Assembly (NCBI GenBank): GCA_963817635.1
Contig: CAWFPR010000002.1
Location: 186,001-250,000, forward strand
Direction: 5' to 3'
Origin: CAWFPR01 sp963817635
GTDB lineage: Bacteria > Acidobacteriota > Vicinamibacteria > Vicinamibacterales > 2-12-FULL-66-21
Length of the DNA stretch: 64,000 bases
In this document: positions 22,437 to 30,929 of the stretch, one piece after another
Position numbering within the stretch: position 1 is the first letter of the stretch
How the letters are laid out: each line of letters opens with the position of its first letter
Position numbers and translations under genes: made by a program
Notes under the pieces: generated by a model
What the model was told of the DNA's origin: nothing
The model's input: only the letters and a program-made list of their open reading frames with translations
Databases searched by the model: none

Positions 22437-22452
22437 GGCAAGCACCGAGCCA
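22437..22452 (-). promoter_or_regulatory. Sigma-54 (-24/-12) promoter of the exosortase operon
   Basis: Read on the minus strand the site is TGGCTCGGTGCTTGCC. It matches the sigma-54 consensus TGGCACGnnnnTTGCW, with GG and GC separated by exactly 10 bases. It lies 57 bases upstream of the first ATG of the operon. A 12-bp palindrome GGCCGATCGGCC sits immediately upstream (22456-22467). No stronger sigma-70 element was seen in this gap. Confidence 0.7.
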
Positions 22453-22572
22453 ATCGGCCGATCGGCCAGTCCGGCCGGAAGCGGCGACAAATCGGCGAGT
22501 CTGGACGGTCGGAAATCGTGGCTGGAGAAGAAGTCCGCCAATATGGAGACTTTAGTTTCTCGTTCCGGACGC

Positions 22573-22607
22573 AAAAAAGCCGCGCGCCCGGTTGGGGGCG
22601 CGGCTTT
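22573..22607 (-). terminator. Rho-independent terminator of the PEP-CTERM gene
   Basis: On the minus strand, AAAGCCGCGC pairs with GCGCGGCTTT across a short loop and is followed by a T run (TTTTTT). It lies 22 bases after the stop of the PEP-CTERM gene at 22629. Confidence 0.85.
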
Positions 22608-22628
22608 GGAAACGAACCCGAAGTCGAA

Positions 22629-23301
22629 CTAGAGCGAGAAACGGCGGCGGACGGCGCCACCGAGTCCGAACAGCGCCAGGCCGAACAGGCCCATCGTCGC
22701 CGGTTCCGGGGTGACGAGGAAGTCGCCGGTCGTCGTGCCTGCCGTCGTGCGTTTGATTTCCACGCCAAGCGACAGGGCATACGGGGCTCGTCGTGGCGGC
22801 CGCCTTGGTAAGGTCGGCGTGGAACGGGGACGTGCTGATCAAGCCGGTGCTCACCGGCGCGCTGAGCGTGCCCTGGACGTTGTTGACGCCGCCATAGAGG
22901 ATGCCCTCGATCGTGGCCGACCCGCTCCAGTTGCCGTCGAGCGTGCCCTTGAGCGACGAAACCGCGTTGAAGTCGGTGTCGGCCGCGTACAGGTAGGCCG
23001 TCCCGACGCCGGACGCCACGAAGTTGAGGTCCATGGACGGCTCGGGCAGGATCGGCTTGCTCTGCGACACGTTGACCGCGGTTGTCAGGCCGCCGGTCGC
23101 GTGGACGAAGACGATCGAACCCGCAGTCGGGTCCGTGTCGTTCACGTCGTTGTCCTGAACCATGAACGCGTCTCCGCCGGCGCAGAACTGGGTATCGCAG
23201 ATCCAGGCCTGGAACGCCGCATCAGCGCGCGCCGCGTGTCCGACGACCACCAGGACTGCCATGCCCAGCGTCGCCAGAAGTTTGACTACCGTCTTTTGCA
23301 T
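22629..23301 (-). CDS. PEP-CTERM sorting-domain protein 1 (frameshifted)
   Basis: The start at 23301 has a good ribosome site (GAGAGG seven bases upstream). The signal peptide is MQKTVVKLLATLGMAVLVVV followed by GHAARADA. The mature part is about 170 residues without a recognised domain and has an early CDTQFC cysteine pair. The C-terminus, in a shifted frame, reads TPEPATMGLFGLALFGLGG followed by AVRRRFSL and stop. That is the PEP motif, hydrophobic helix and basic tail recognised by exosortase. A frame change near 22770 joins the two. A sigma-54-like element lies upstream and a terminator downstream. It is a probable surface or exopolysaccharide-associated protein of unknown role. Confidence 0.85.
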
Positions 23302-23368
23302 ACACACCTCTCTGAAATAGCTTGCAAGCTCGTCGGCGTGGCGACGCCGGCGCCGACGCGGGACATAG

Positions 23369-23384
23369 AGCAAGTTGGTTGCCC
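23369..23384 (-). promoter_or_regulatory. Sigma-54-like promoter of PEP-CTERM gene 1
   Basis: The minus-strand sequence GGGCAACCAACTTGCT has GG and GC ten bases apart and a perfect TTGCT -12 half. The -24 half is less ideal (GGGCA for TGGCA). It lies 68 bases before the ATG at 23301. Confidence 0.55.
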
Positions 23385-23521
23385 ATATTTGCCGCATTCG
23401 GCTGTGCCCGTAAAGGCCTGCGCAATAAGCCTGTTAGTGGATCAGCGGATCGGAGCGCCGTTCAGGAAGTCGCGCCCTGTGCTGACTTTGCTCGCCGCAG
23501 GAGCGAACCCGCGGAAATGGT

Positions 23522-24634
23522 ATGCTTCGCTCCGCATGCCTGCTGCTCCGATTGCTCTGCGTCGTAGGTGCCCGCCCGAACTTCATGAAGATGGCGCCGA
23601 TCGTCCGGGCGCTCGGCTGCCACACCTCTCGCTTTGCCCCGACGCTGGTCCACACCGGCCAGCACTACGACGAGGGCATGTCGAAGATCTTCTTCGATCA
23701 GCTCGGGATGCCGCGCCCCGACATCGACCTGAACGTCGGGTCCGGCTCCCACGCCGCGCAGACCGCCGCCATCATGACCGCCTTCGAGCCGGTCGTCCGC
23801 GACGTCGCACCCTCGCTGGTCATCGTCGTCGGCGACGTCAATTCGACGATTGCGTGCGCGCTCGTGGCGGTGAAGCTCGGCGTCCCGGTCGCGCACGTCG
23901 AGGCCGGCCTGCGCAGTTTCGATCGCACCATGCCGGAGGAAATCAACCGGCTGCTGACCGACCAGATCTCCGACGTGCTGCTGACGACCGAGGCATCGGG
24001 CGAGGAGAACCTGCGCCGGGAAGGCGTCGATTCCGCGAAGATCCACTTCGTCGGCAACGTCATGATCGACACGCTGCTCGCGCACCGGGAGGCCGCCCGC
24101 GCGCTCGAGGCCCCGCGGAAGTACGGCTTGAACGGCCCGTTCGGCCTCCTCACGCTCCACCGGCCGTCGAATGTGGATGACGCCGCCAGACTCGAGGCGC
24201 TTCTTGGAGCCATCGCCGTCGTCGCGCGCGAGGTGCCGCTGGTGTTTCCCGTTCATCCGCGGACACGCAAGGCGATCGACGCCTCACCGGTCGTGCGATC
24301 GCTCGTCGGCGGAAGGCGGCTGAAGTTGCTCGATCCGCTGGGCTACCTGGAGTTCGTCGGACTCATGGACCAGGCCGCGGTCGTCCTGACCGATTCCGGG
24401 GGCGTGCAGGAGGAGACCACCATCCTCGGCGTGCCGTGCCTGACGCTCAGGAACAGTACCGAGCGCCCCGTCACGGTCTCGAGCGGCACCAACATCGTAG
24501 CCGGGACCAGGCCGGCCGGCATCGTGGCGGCGTGGCAGTCCATGAAGGACCGGCCTCCGGTGCAGCGGACGCCTCCTCTCTGGGACGGCCATGCGGCCGA
24601 GCGGATCGTCGCGGTCCTGGACGCCATCCTGTAA
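23522..24634 (+). CDS. wecB: UDP-N-acetylglucosamine 2-epimerase (non-hydrolysing)
   Basis: The 370-residue protein has the family landmarks GARPNFMKMAPIVRAL, VHTGQHYDEGMS, VVGDVNSTIACAL, HVEAGLRSFDRTMPEEINR, FPVHPRTRKAI, LTDSGGVQEETTILGVPC and RNSTERPVTVSSGTN. It converts UDP-GlcNAc to UDP-ManNAc in the cytoplasm, supplying an aminosugar precursor for surface polysaccharide. The reading frame is intact. It is divergent from PEP-CTERM gene 1 and sits beside the exosortase locus, which suggests it feeds that polysaccharide. The start may be slightly further in, since no strong ribosome site precedes 23522. Confidence 0.93.
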   Translation: MLRSACLLLRLLCVVGARPNFMKMAPIVRALGCHTSRFAPTLVHTGQHYDEGMSKIFFDQLGMPRPDIDLNVGSGSHAAQTAAIMTAFEPVVRDVAPSLVIVVGDVNSTIACALVAVKLGVPVAHVEAGLRSFDRTMPEEINRLLTDQISDVLLTTEASGEENLRREGVDSAKIHFVGNVMIDTLLAHREAARALEAPRKYGLNGPFGLLTLHRPSNVDDAARLEALLGAIAVVAREVPLVFPVHPRTRKAIDASPVVRSLVGGRRLKLLDPLGYLEFVGLMDQAAVVLTDSGGVQEETTILGVPCLTLRNSTERPVTVSSGTNIVAGTRPAGIVAAWQSMKDRPPVQRTPPLWDGHAAERIVAVLDAIL

Positions 24635-24647
24635 GCGCGTTCCGCGG

Positions 24648-26332
24648 TCAAGGGCGCCAGCGGCTGTCACGCTGCGATTGGATCAACGGATCACGGGAGA
24701 ACGGAGAGACGGAGAAACGGAGGCTGTCACGCTGCGGGGTCGGGACCGCGCGTACGCGCGGTCGAATGGGTCCCGGGCCGCGCCGGCAAACCGCCCAGAC
24801 TTCGCCGCGGCTTGCCGGCACGGCCCGGGACCCATTCGCACGCCGGCCTGCGGCCGGCGGCCCGACCCGTATCCGCACCCTGTCGCTCGACGTCGATGGC
24901 CCCTGTCCCTCGGTTCTCCCGTCGTACGCTGATTCCATAGCGGCGCGACAGCCTCCGTTCCTCCGTTCCCCCGTTCCTCCCGTCGTCCGTTGATCCCCTC
25001 GCAGCGTGACCGCCTGCCGTTCGAAGGCCCCCACGTCGTAGCCTGCGCCCTGCGGGCGAGTGATCCCGAGGCGATCGGTCCGGACGTCCTCGATCTCCAC
25101 GCCCGCGTCGATTGCCGGCGATCCGTCCGACAGGCGATAGTCGTGGGCCGCGGCGTCGATGAACGCCGAGGCCGGGACGGCCATGTTCGAGCGGCCAGCC
25201 GCTTCGGCGGGCAGGCCGGTGCCGAGCACCAGCAGGTTCCGGACGTCGAGCGTGCTGCCTCGCGACCTTGCGGCCAGGAACGCCTTGCCGACGCCGCCGC
25301 CAATCGTCGTGTTCCAGATCCGCAGGTTCTCGAGGCCGTCCTCGTACCGGACGGCGTAGTCCACGGTGTGGATGACGACGTTCTGGAGCTGCACCTGGGC
25401 CGGGGCACGAAGCCGGAATGCGATCTCGGAGTCGTGGACGGTCACGCCGTCCACGACGACGTCAACGTGCTCCTTGATGTTGAACGCCGCCATGTTGCTG
25501 ATGAGCCCCTTGCGGAACCCGAAGGCCTCGGTGTTCCTGATCGTCAGCTTCGCGCGCGGCCAGGCGGCGCCGGCCTTGGTGTCCACGGCGTTTTCTCCCG
25601 GCACCGTGCCGGCAGGGAAGCCGTTGGTGGCGGCGGTCAGCGGCTGGAGCCAGAACCGGCAGTTCTCGATGAGCACGTCGGTCCAGCCCGGTGCGCCGCG
25701 GTCGGGGTCGATCTGGACGGCGTCCCCGGAGAAGGTGTGGATCTCGGTGTTGCGGATCGTCAGGTGGCGGGCGGCCCCGGCGACAATTCCGTGCGCGTCG
25801 GTGCGTCCACGGTCCGGATCGAGCGCATCATGGATCAGCACGCCGTCGATGACGACGTCCTGGACGGCGCCCATGTCCACTGCGTCGCGCGACGTCCGGC
25901 GCACCTCGGTGTTCCGCAGCACGAACCGGGTCGCGTCGCTCTCGACGCGCACGAGGTCGTTGGTGCCGAATTCGCCATCGAGCACCAGGTTCTCGACGAC
26001 GATGTCGGCGTGGGCGACGGTCAGCACGCGTCCGGCCGCCGTGAGGATGGTGGTGCCGCGGGCACCGTCGGCGCGGATGCGTGATGGGCTGACCCTCGAG
26101 ACCCGGGCGCACGGTGATGACGCGGCCCGTGAAGGTCCCGGGGCCTATGGAGATTGTGTCGCCTGGTTCCGCGACGCGGAGCGCGTCCTGCACGCCGCCG
26201 AAGGGCAGGCGCGCGGTATCCGTTGCCCGAGCCGCCGGCGGCGACGTGCCATTCGGCGGCCGAGGCGGGGACGGCCGTCAGGAGGGACAGCAGGGCGGCG
26301 GCGAGCCAATGGGACGAGTGGATTCGGGCCAC
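24648..26332 (-). CDS. Secreted right-handed beta-helix protein (frameshifted; tail encoded by repeat element)
   Basis: The likely start is GTG 26332, giving the signal peptide VARIHSSHWLAAALLSLLTA followed by VPASAAEWHVAAGGSGNG. A pectate-lyase-like parallel beta-helix follows, with repeated units such as ADIVVENLVLDGEF, RFVLRNTEVRRTSRDAVDMG, HLTIRNTEIHTFSGDAV and KLTIRNTEAFGFRKGL. The domain ends with the typical AIDAGVEIEDVRTDRLG ... YDVGAFER near 25020. No stop follows. The frame runs about 120 codons into the repeat block at 24660-25015, so the natural C-terminus is probably near 25017. Frame changes are needed near 26220 and 26080. It is probably an extracellular polysaccharide-binding or -cleaving protein; the catalytic activity is unproven. 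Confidence 0.72.
24660..25015. repeat. Dispersed-repeat block surrounding palindromic element copy B
   Basis: Left of the palindrome lie two ggctgtcacgctgcg units joined by acggagagacggagaaacgg. To the right lie gcctccgttcctccgttccc and ttgatcccctcgcagcgtga, inverted with respect to the left side. The same modules flank copy A near 13.5 kb. The block follows directly on the coding end of the beta-helix gene. Confidence 0.8.
24737..24868. repeat. Long palindromic multi-hairpin element, copy B
   Basis: The outer inverted pair is gggtcggg / cccgaccc. The order here is the 20-bp palindrome gaccgcgcgtacgcgcggtc, then the central ~31-bp stem (gaatgggtcccgggccgcg ... cacggcccgggacccattc), then gccggcctgcggccggc. 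The core keeps the same strand orientation as copy A (cggcaaaccgcccaga on the plus strand), while the two outer hairpins are exchanged. Confidence 0.85.
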
Positions 26333-26502
26333 GGAAGAGTCACCCGCGGCGGACCCGGCGACCGGGCCGTGCGCGGAAGTGCAAAGAATAGCACTGTATC
26401 GGCGGCGCTCGCAGACGACCTTTGTCGGCCAGCAGGGAGACTTTCCTTCGCTCACGATATCGCAAGTAGCTGTTTGCAAAGGAGTTTTCCGATGCAGACG
26501 CC

Positions 26503-26519
26503 TGGTCGCGCTTCTTGCA
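26503..26519 (+). promoter_or_regulatory. Possible sigma-54 element of PEP-CTERM gene 2 (one base too long)
   Basis: TGGTCGCGCTTCTTGCA resembles a -24/-12 element 61 bases before the ATG at 26580. GG and GC are, however, 11 rather than 10 bases apart. It is recorded only because its position matches the two better sites in this locus. Confidence 0.25.
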
Positions 26520-26579
26520 TTACTGAAGGTGGCGAGTGCGCCTCCACTCGAGTGGATGGGTCGCGTTCGGAGGAGCCGG

Positions 26580-27281
26580 ATGAAATCGATCACGAAATTT
26601 GGATGCGCGGCAGTGGCCCTGGCGATGGTGGCGTTGATGCCGGCCAGGGCAGAGGCGGCGTCCTATACCTTCAGCACCTGCCTCGAGAACAACAGCGGGT
26701 TGTGCCCGTCGCTGGTGGGGCAACTGCACGTCGAGGTCACCGACGCGGGCGGCGGCTTCGTGGATTTCAAGTTCACGAACGACATCGGCATTGCGTCGTC
26801 CATCACGGCGCTGTATTTCGATGCGACGGGGTTCCTGACGTCGCTGTCGATCCAGAGCCAGAGTTCAGGCGTCAAGTTCAAGACCACCAGCGTCACTCCG
26901 CCGAACGTGCCGGGGTCGGGGAGCGCCACGCCGCCGTTCGTGCTGACGAGCGGCCTGTCCACCGACTCCAAGAGCCCGACCTCGCCGAACGGGATCAACG
27001 CGGCGGCTGAGTATCTGACGCTGCGGATGAAGATGGCCGGGGGCAAGACGTTCGACGACATCAAGGCCGCGCTGGGCCAGGGCGCGAACACCGACACCGG
27101 CATTCGCATCGCGGCGCACATCCAGTCGGTGGGGCCCAACGGCAAGAGCGACTCGGTGCTGTGCTGCGGCGCGGTCGGCGGCCCGCCCACACCCGTGCCG
27201 GAGCCTGGCACGCTGGCGCTCTGCGGCGTGGCCGCGCTGGCCGCGGCGTACCGCCGCCGCCGCTCGTCGCGGCCGGTCTGA
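26580..27281 (+). CDS. PEP-CTERM sorting-domain protein 2
   Basis: The start at 26580 is set by GGAGGAG five bases upstream. The signal peptide is MKSITKFGCAAVALAMVALM followed by PARAEA. The mature domain of about 180 residues (YTFSTCLENNSGLCPSLVGQ, VDFKFTNDIGIASSI) is not a recognised family. The C-terminus, PVPEPGTLALCGVAALAAAY followed by RRRRSSRPV, is a textbook exosortase sorting signal. The frame is intact. A strong hairpin terminator follows at 27300. It is probably exported and attached or released by the exosortase at 19.2-20.1 kb. Confidence 0.9.
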   Translation: MKSITKFGCAAVALAMVALMPARAEAASYTFSTCLENNSGLCPSLVGQLHVEVTDAGGGFVDFKFTNDIGIASSITALYFDATGFLTSLSIQSQSSGVKFKTTSVTPPNVPGSGSATPPFVLTSGLSTDSKSPTSPNGINAAAEYLTLRMKMAGGKTFDDIKAALGQGANTDTGIRIAAHIQSVGPNGKSDSVLCCGAVGGPPTPVPEPGTLALCGVAALAAAYRRRRSSRPV

Positions 27282-27299
27282 CTGATCTGAACTGACGCT

Positions 27300-27338
27300 A
27301 AAAAAGGGGCGCCCGCCAACGGCAGGCGCCCCTTTTTC
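27300..27338 (+). terminator. Strong hairpin terminator
   Basis: The sequence aaaaaaggggcgcc ... ggcgccccttttt is an A-flanked and T-flanked GC stem 18 bases after the PEP-CTERM stop. The symmetrical A/T flanks allow termination from both directions. Confidence 0.85.
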
Positions 27339-27344
27339 GTTTCC

Positions 27345-27747
27345 CCCGCCGGGGTCTGACCCCATCCCCCAGCCGCCGCCGCCGGGGTCTGACCCCATCC
27401 CCCAGCCGCCGCCGGGGTCTGACCCCATCCCCCAGCCGCCGCCGCCGGGGTCTGACCCCATCCCCCCAGCCGCCGCCGGGGTCTGACCCCATCCCCCGCC
27501 GCCGCCGGGGTCTGACCCCATCCCCCGGCGCCGCCGCCGGGGTCTGACCCATCCCCCAGCCGCCGGTCACCCCATCCCCCAGCCGCCGCCGCCGGGGTCT
27601 GACCCCATCCCCGGAGCCGCCGCCGGGGTCTGACCCCATCCCCCTCGCCGCCGGGGTCTGACCCCCATCCCCGGAGCCGCCGCCGGGGTCTGACCCCATC
27701 CCCCTCAGCCGCCGGGGTCTGACCCCCATCCCCCGCAGCTGCCGGGG
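27345..27747. repeat. GGGGTCTGACCCC tandem array, about 13 units
   Basis: A ~30-bp unit is repeated about 13 times between convergent genes. It is composed of the palindrome ggggtctgacccc, then atccccc, then agccgccgcc. One unit near 27567 is degenerate (ggtcacccc). Each palindrome can form a 6-bp hairpin with a one-base loop. No gene is supported here; the open frames are glycine/proline-rich repeat translations. Confidence 0.9.
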
Positions 27748-29593
27748 CTATTTCTTGGCGGCCTCGATCTGGCGCTGCAACTGCACGACGTCGTCGCGCT
27801 TGGCGTAGGTCGGATCCAGGCGCAGGGCCTGCTTCAACTGATCTTCGGCGGCCGCCACGGCGCCCGCGGCGAAGTAGATGACTGCCGCGTGCAGCCGGAT
27901 CTCCGGAGTCCCACGGTCCCGCCGCACCGCCTCGGTCAGCAGCCGGCCCGCCTCCTGCGTGTGGCCCAGCAGATGCTCAATCCACCCGAGGGTGTCGAGC
28001 ACCGTCGGGTCCGTCGGCGCCGCTGCCGCCGCCCGGCGGGCCAGGGGCAGCGCCTCGTCCGGTGACTTGTGGCGCACCGCGAGGCCGTAGGCGAGATTGT
28101 TGAGCGCCACCGCGTTCTTCGGGGCGACCTCGATGACGCGACGGTACCGCTCCATCGCCGCGTCGTACTCCCCCGCCTGCTCGAGCAGCAGGCCCAGTTG
28201 CAACTGGGCGCTCGCGAGCGATGGCGCGACCGCTGTCGCCTCCTCGAGCGCGGCGCGGGCGCCCGCCGTGTCGTCCTGGGCGCGGCGCGACTCGGCGAGC
28301 ACGAGCAAGGCCAGCGCCCTCGGCGGTGCGTCCGGCGCGGCCGTCGCGGCGAGCTCCAGCACGCGCTTGCTGAAAATGCCCGGCAGTCCAGTGTCCTTGT
28401 CGATCGGATCTTCGATCTGCGCCGCCGTCAGCGGTGTGCGTGTGAAGGGGCGGCAGAGCGGATCCCCGATGACGATCGACTGCCAGCTCAGATGCGGCAG
28501 CGCCAGGTAGAACGACTCGACGAGATTGAAGCCGGACACGTACGCCGGGAAGAGAATCTCCGGCCGGACGATGCTCTCGACGAGCGGTTCGGCGACGTTG
28601 GCCGCGGCGCCGGTGATCCCGTCGCGAATCAGATCGCCGACCAGCGACTGCGGCGACCCCGCAAAGCTTTTGATCCGGCTGTTCCAGTTGTCCGAAGGCT
28701 CCCAGTCCGGGGGCGGCTCCTGGAATGTGCGTGCGTCCGTGCTGACGAGCGTGGCCGCGATCGCCCCCGGCACGAAGCCCATCCTGGAACGACGCCGCTG
28801 GTTCCAGCTGTCGTTCGATCCCCACGAGTAGTAGCCCAGCACATCGGGGGCATGCAGCGCGGGCCAGGTCGTCGTCTCGAGCGTCACGCGCTCGCCCTGT
28901 CCTGCCTCGGCGAGACGCCGTGCGGCCTCCGCGATCCACCCGTCACCGACCCGGGAGCGCTCGTCGGCGCGCTCGTCGAGCACGATCCGTCCTTCGGACG
29001 TCGGAGTCAATCCACGGTCGACGAGCGCCAGGGCCTCCTTGACGGTGAAGGCGTCCAGCCGCGCGACGAGAAAGATATCCTGATCGCGGTGGGTGAAGGG
29101 CCTCGCGTCCTGAATCGGCCGGGCACCGAGGAAGATACGGGTTGTCGATATGGCCCGCCGAGGCGACGCCCTTGCCCGTCAGGCTGCGATAGAGCAGCGT
29201 CAGTTCGGAATCGACGCTCGCCATCGTGCCTCCGGGTCCCGTGGTGCCGGTGATCCGCAGCGGTACGCCCTTGGTGAGCACGATGTACAACACGCGATCC
29301 TGAAGCCCCCGCTGGCGAAGCGCCGCGGCGATCGGCTGTCCGATCCCGGCGGCGAATGCGGCCCGCGAGATCGCGTCCTCCGTGGTCACCCGGATCCGGA
29401 TGACGTTGGGCTCCGGCACGGCACGCTTCGCGACGTCGTACTCGCCGATCTCCCGCGAGGCGGGGCTCGCGTCGTTGATGACGACCGCGACGTTTTCACC
29501 TGATTGCGCGGATGCGGGGGCGGCGACCAGCATCAGCAGGAACACCGCTGCCCAGGGACGGATGATCAAGGCGTGTTTCTCCACAGGGTGCAA
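27748..29593 (-). CDS. TIGR03790-like secreted protein with C-terminal TPR region (frameshifted)
   Basis: The N-terminus has a signal segment (PWAAVFLLMLVAAPASAQ). VAVVINDASPASREIGEYDV, KRAVPEPNVIRIRV and LYIVLTKGVPLRITGTTG then match what is known of the TIGR03790 family, which is of unknown function. The second frame continues with LGYYSWGSNDSWNQRRR and FYLALPHLSWQSIVIGDPLC. From about 28370 on it carries TPR units (AMERYRRVIEVAPKNAVALN). A frame change near 29130 joins the parts. TTG 29569, preceded by GTGGAG, is a likelier start than TTG 29593. A TG-TAGACT -10-like element lies upstream near 29610. The protein is probably periplasmic or exported. Confidence 0.75.
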
Positions 29594-29640
29594 AGTACGA
29601 GTCTACACTGTCGCCGCCCGCCCGCGAATGGCGAGGGGCG

Positions 29641-29692
29641 ACCGGGGTCTGACCCCATCCCCCGCCCACCGGGGTCTGACCCCGCCCCCAGC
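29641..29692. repeat. Two further GGGGTCTGACCCC units
   Basis: Two copies of the palindrome seen in the 27.3-27.7 kb array lie between the TIGR03790-like gene and yvcK. Confidence 0.85.
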
Positions 29693-29727
29693 GCTGACGG
29701 GCGCATCGGGCGCGATCCACGGCCGCG

Positions 29728-30795
29728 TCACCGCCTGCTGAGCGCGCGCAGGGCGGCCCCGAGCGCGGCCGGATCGTGACGAATCTGCCCTGACGGCGTC
29801 AGCCTCGCCAGGTCCGCGGCGACGATCCGGGCGCGGCCGGTGTGGCGCTGGCGGGACGGCCGCTCGATGAGACGCGCCCCGTCCGCCTCGTAGTGCGCCA
29901 CGGCGCGCACCGGCAGCGGCGCGCGATTCACCAGAACGTAGTCGAACAAATCGTAGCCGGTGTGCGCCCTGATCGCGTCCAGGTGATCGTCGAGCGAATA
30001 GCCGTCGGTTTCGCCCGGCTGCGTCATCAGGTTCGCGACGCACACGCGCGTCGCTCCGGACGCCGCGATGGCCGAGGCCACACCGTCCACCAGCAGGTTC
30101 GGCAGGATGCTCGTGTAGAGACTCCCGGGACCGACCACGATCAGCGTCGCTCTGGCGAGCGCGTCAATCACCTCGGGCACGGGTCGCACGGCCCGCTCGA
30201 GCGCGAGCTTCCGGATGCGCCCCCGGCGGGCCGCGATCGCCGTTTCGCCGCGCACGTCGCTGCCGTCAGCGAAGGCGGCGGTCAGGTGGACGTTTTCGAG
30301 CGTCGCCGGCAGCACGCGTCCGGTGATGCCCATCTGCGCGCCGAGCCGCGCCACGGCGCGCTGCAGATTACCCTCGGTGGAACTGAGGACCGCCAGCAGC
30401 AGGTTGCCGATGGGATGTCCGGTCTCCCCATCGGGCCCCGGCAGCCGATCGTGCAGCACGGCGGACAGCTGCGAGGGTTCGCGCACGAGGGCCGCCAGGC
30501 AGTTGCGGATGTCTCCCGGCGGCAGGACCCCCAGCGACTCGCGCAGCCGTCCGGAGCTGCCCCCGTCGTCCATGACCGTCACGACGGCCGTCAGCCAGTC
30601 GTGCGCGCGGTCGGGAGTGGGAGTCCAGGCGTCTCGCAGGCCGCGCAGCACGGCAGGCAGGCCGGTGCCGCCGCCGAGGGCCACTACGCGCGGGGTTGCC
30701 GGTATGCAGGCGATGGCGGGGGCCGCAGTGGGCCCCACCAGAGATGATCGGCCAGGCATCGGAAGCATGGTGCGGCCAGCATCCGCAAAGCACAT
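29728..30795 (-). CDS. yvcK: YvcK/CofD-like gluconeogenesis-factor protein
   Basis: The intact protein of up to 355 residues has the family landmarks PRVVALGGGTGLPAVLRGL, VTVMDDGGSSGRLR, PPGDIRNCLAAL, GHPIGNLLLA, VVGPGSLYTSILPNLLV and VANLMTQPGETDGYS. YvcK proteins bind UDP-sugars and influence carbon flow and cell-wall synthesis in other bacteria. The start is uncertain because several Met codons precede the conserved glycine loop; MLPMPGRSS (30768) is an alternative. The gene stands alone between a GGGGTCTGACCCC pair and a small hypothetical gene. Confidence 0.9.
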   Translation of the reverse strand: MCFADAGRTMLPMPGRSSLVGPTAAPAIACIPATPRVVALGGGTGLPAVLRGLRDAWTPTPDRAHDWLTAVVTVMDDGGSSGRLRESLGVLPPGDIRNCLAALVREPSQLSAVLHDRLPGPDGETGHPIGNLLLAVLSSTEGNLQRAVARLGAQMGITGRVLPATLENVHLTAAFADGSDVRGETAIAARRGRIRKLALERAVRPVPEVIDALARATLIVVGPGSLYTSILPNLLVDGVASAIAASGATRVCVANLMTQPGETDGYSLDDHLDAIRAHTGYDLFDYVLVNRAPLPVRAVAHYEADGARLIERPSRQRHTGRARIVAADLARLTPSGQIRHDPAALGAALRALSRR

Positions 30796-30929
30796 GCCTC
30801 AATTTATGGCCGATTCTGCAACGAATACCTGGATGGGCCGAAGAAACGTCTCAGGAAGGAAGTGAAAAGTCTGCCTTGGGGGAGTCTTTACGAGCTGTTC
30901 TGGCGTCAGCGGCTGTCATGAAGGGCCTG

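Noticed and set aside
22456..22467. GGCCGATCGGCC palindrome as the activator binding site
   Set aside because: It directly abuts the -24 element; activator sites normally lie 80-150 bases upstream, so it is noted only as context.
27298..27729. A Gly-Asp-Pro repeat protein in the GGGGTCTGACCCC array
   Set aside because: The repeat is the translation of a 30-bp DNA unit that varies in length by single bases, so the frame is not maintained; there is no start signal.
27345..27747. CRISPR array
   Set aside because: Spacers between the palindromes are not unique sequences but near-identical ccgccg/atcccc filler, and no cas genes are present.
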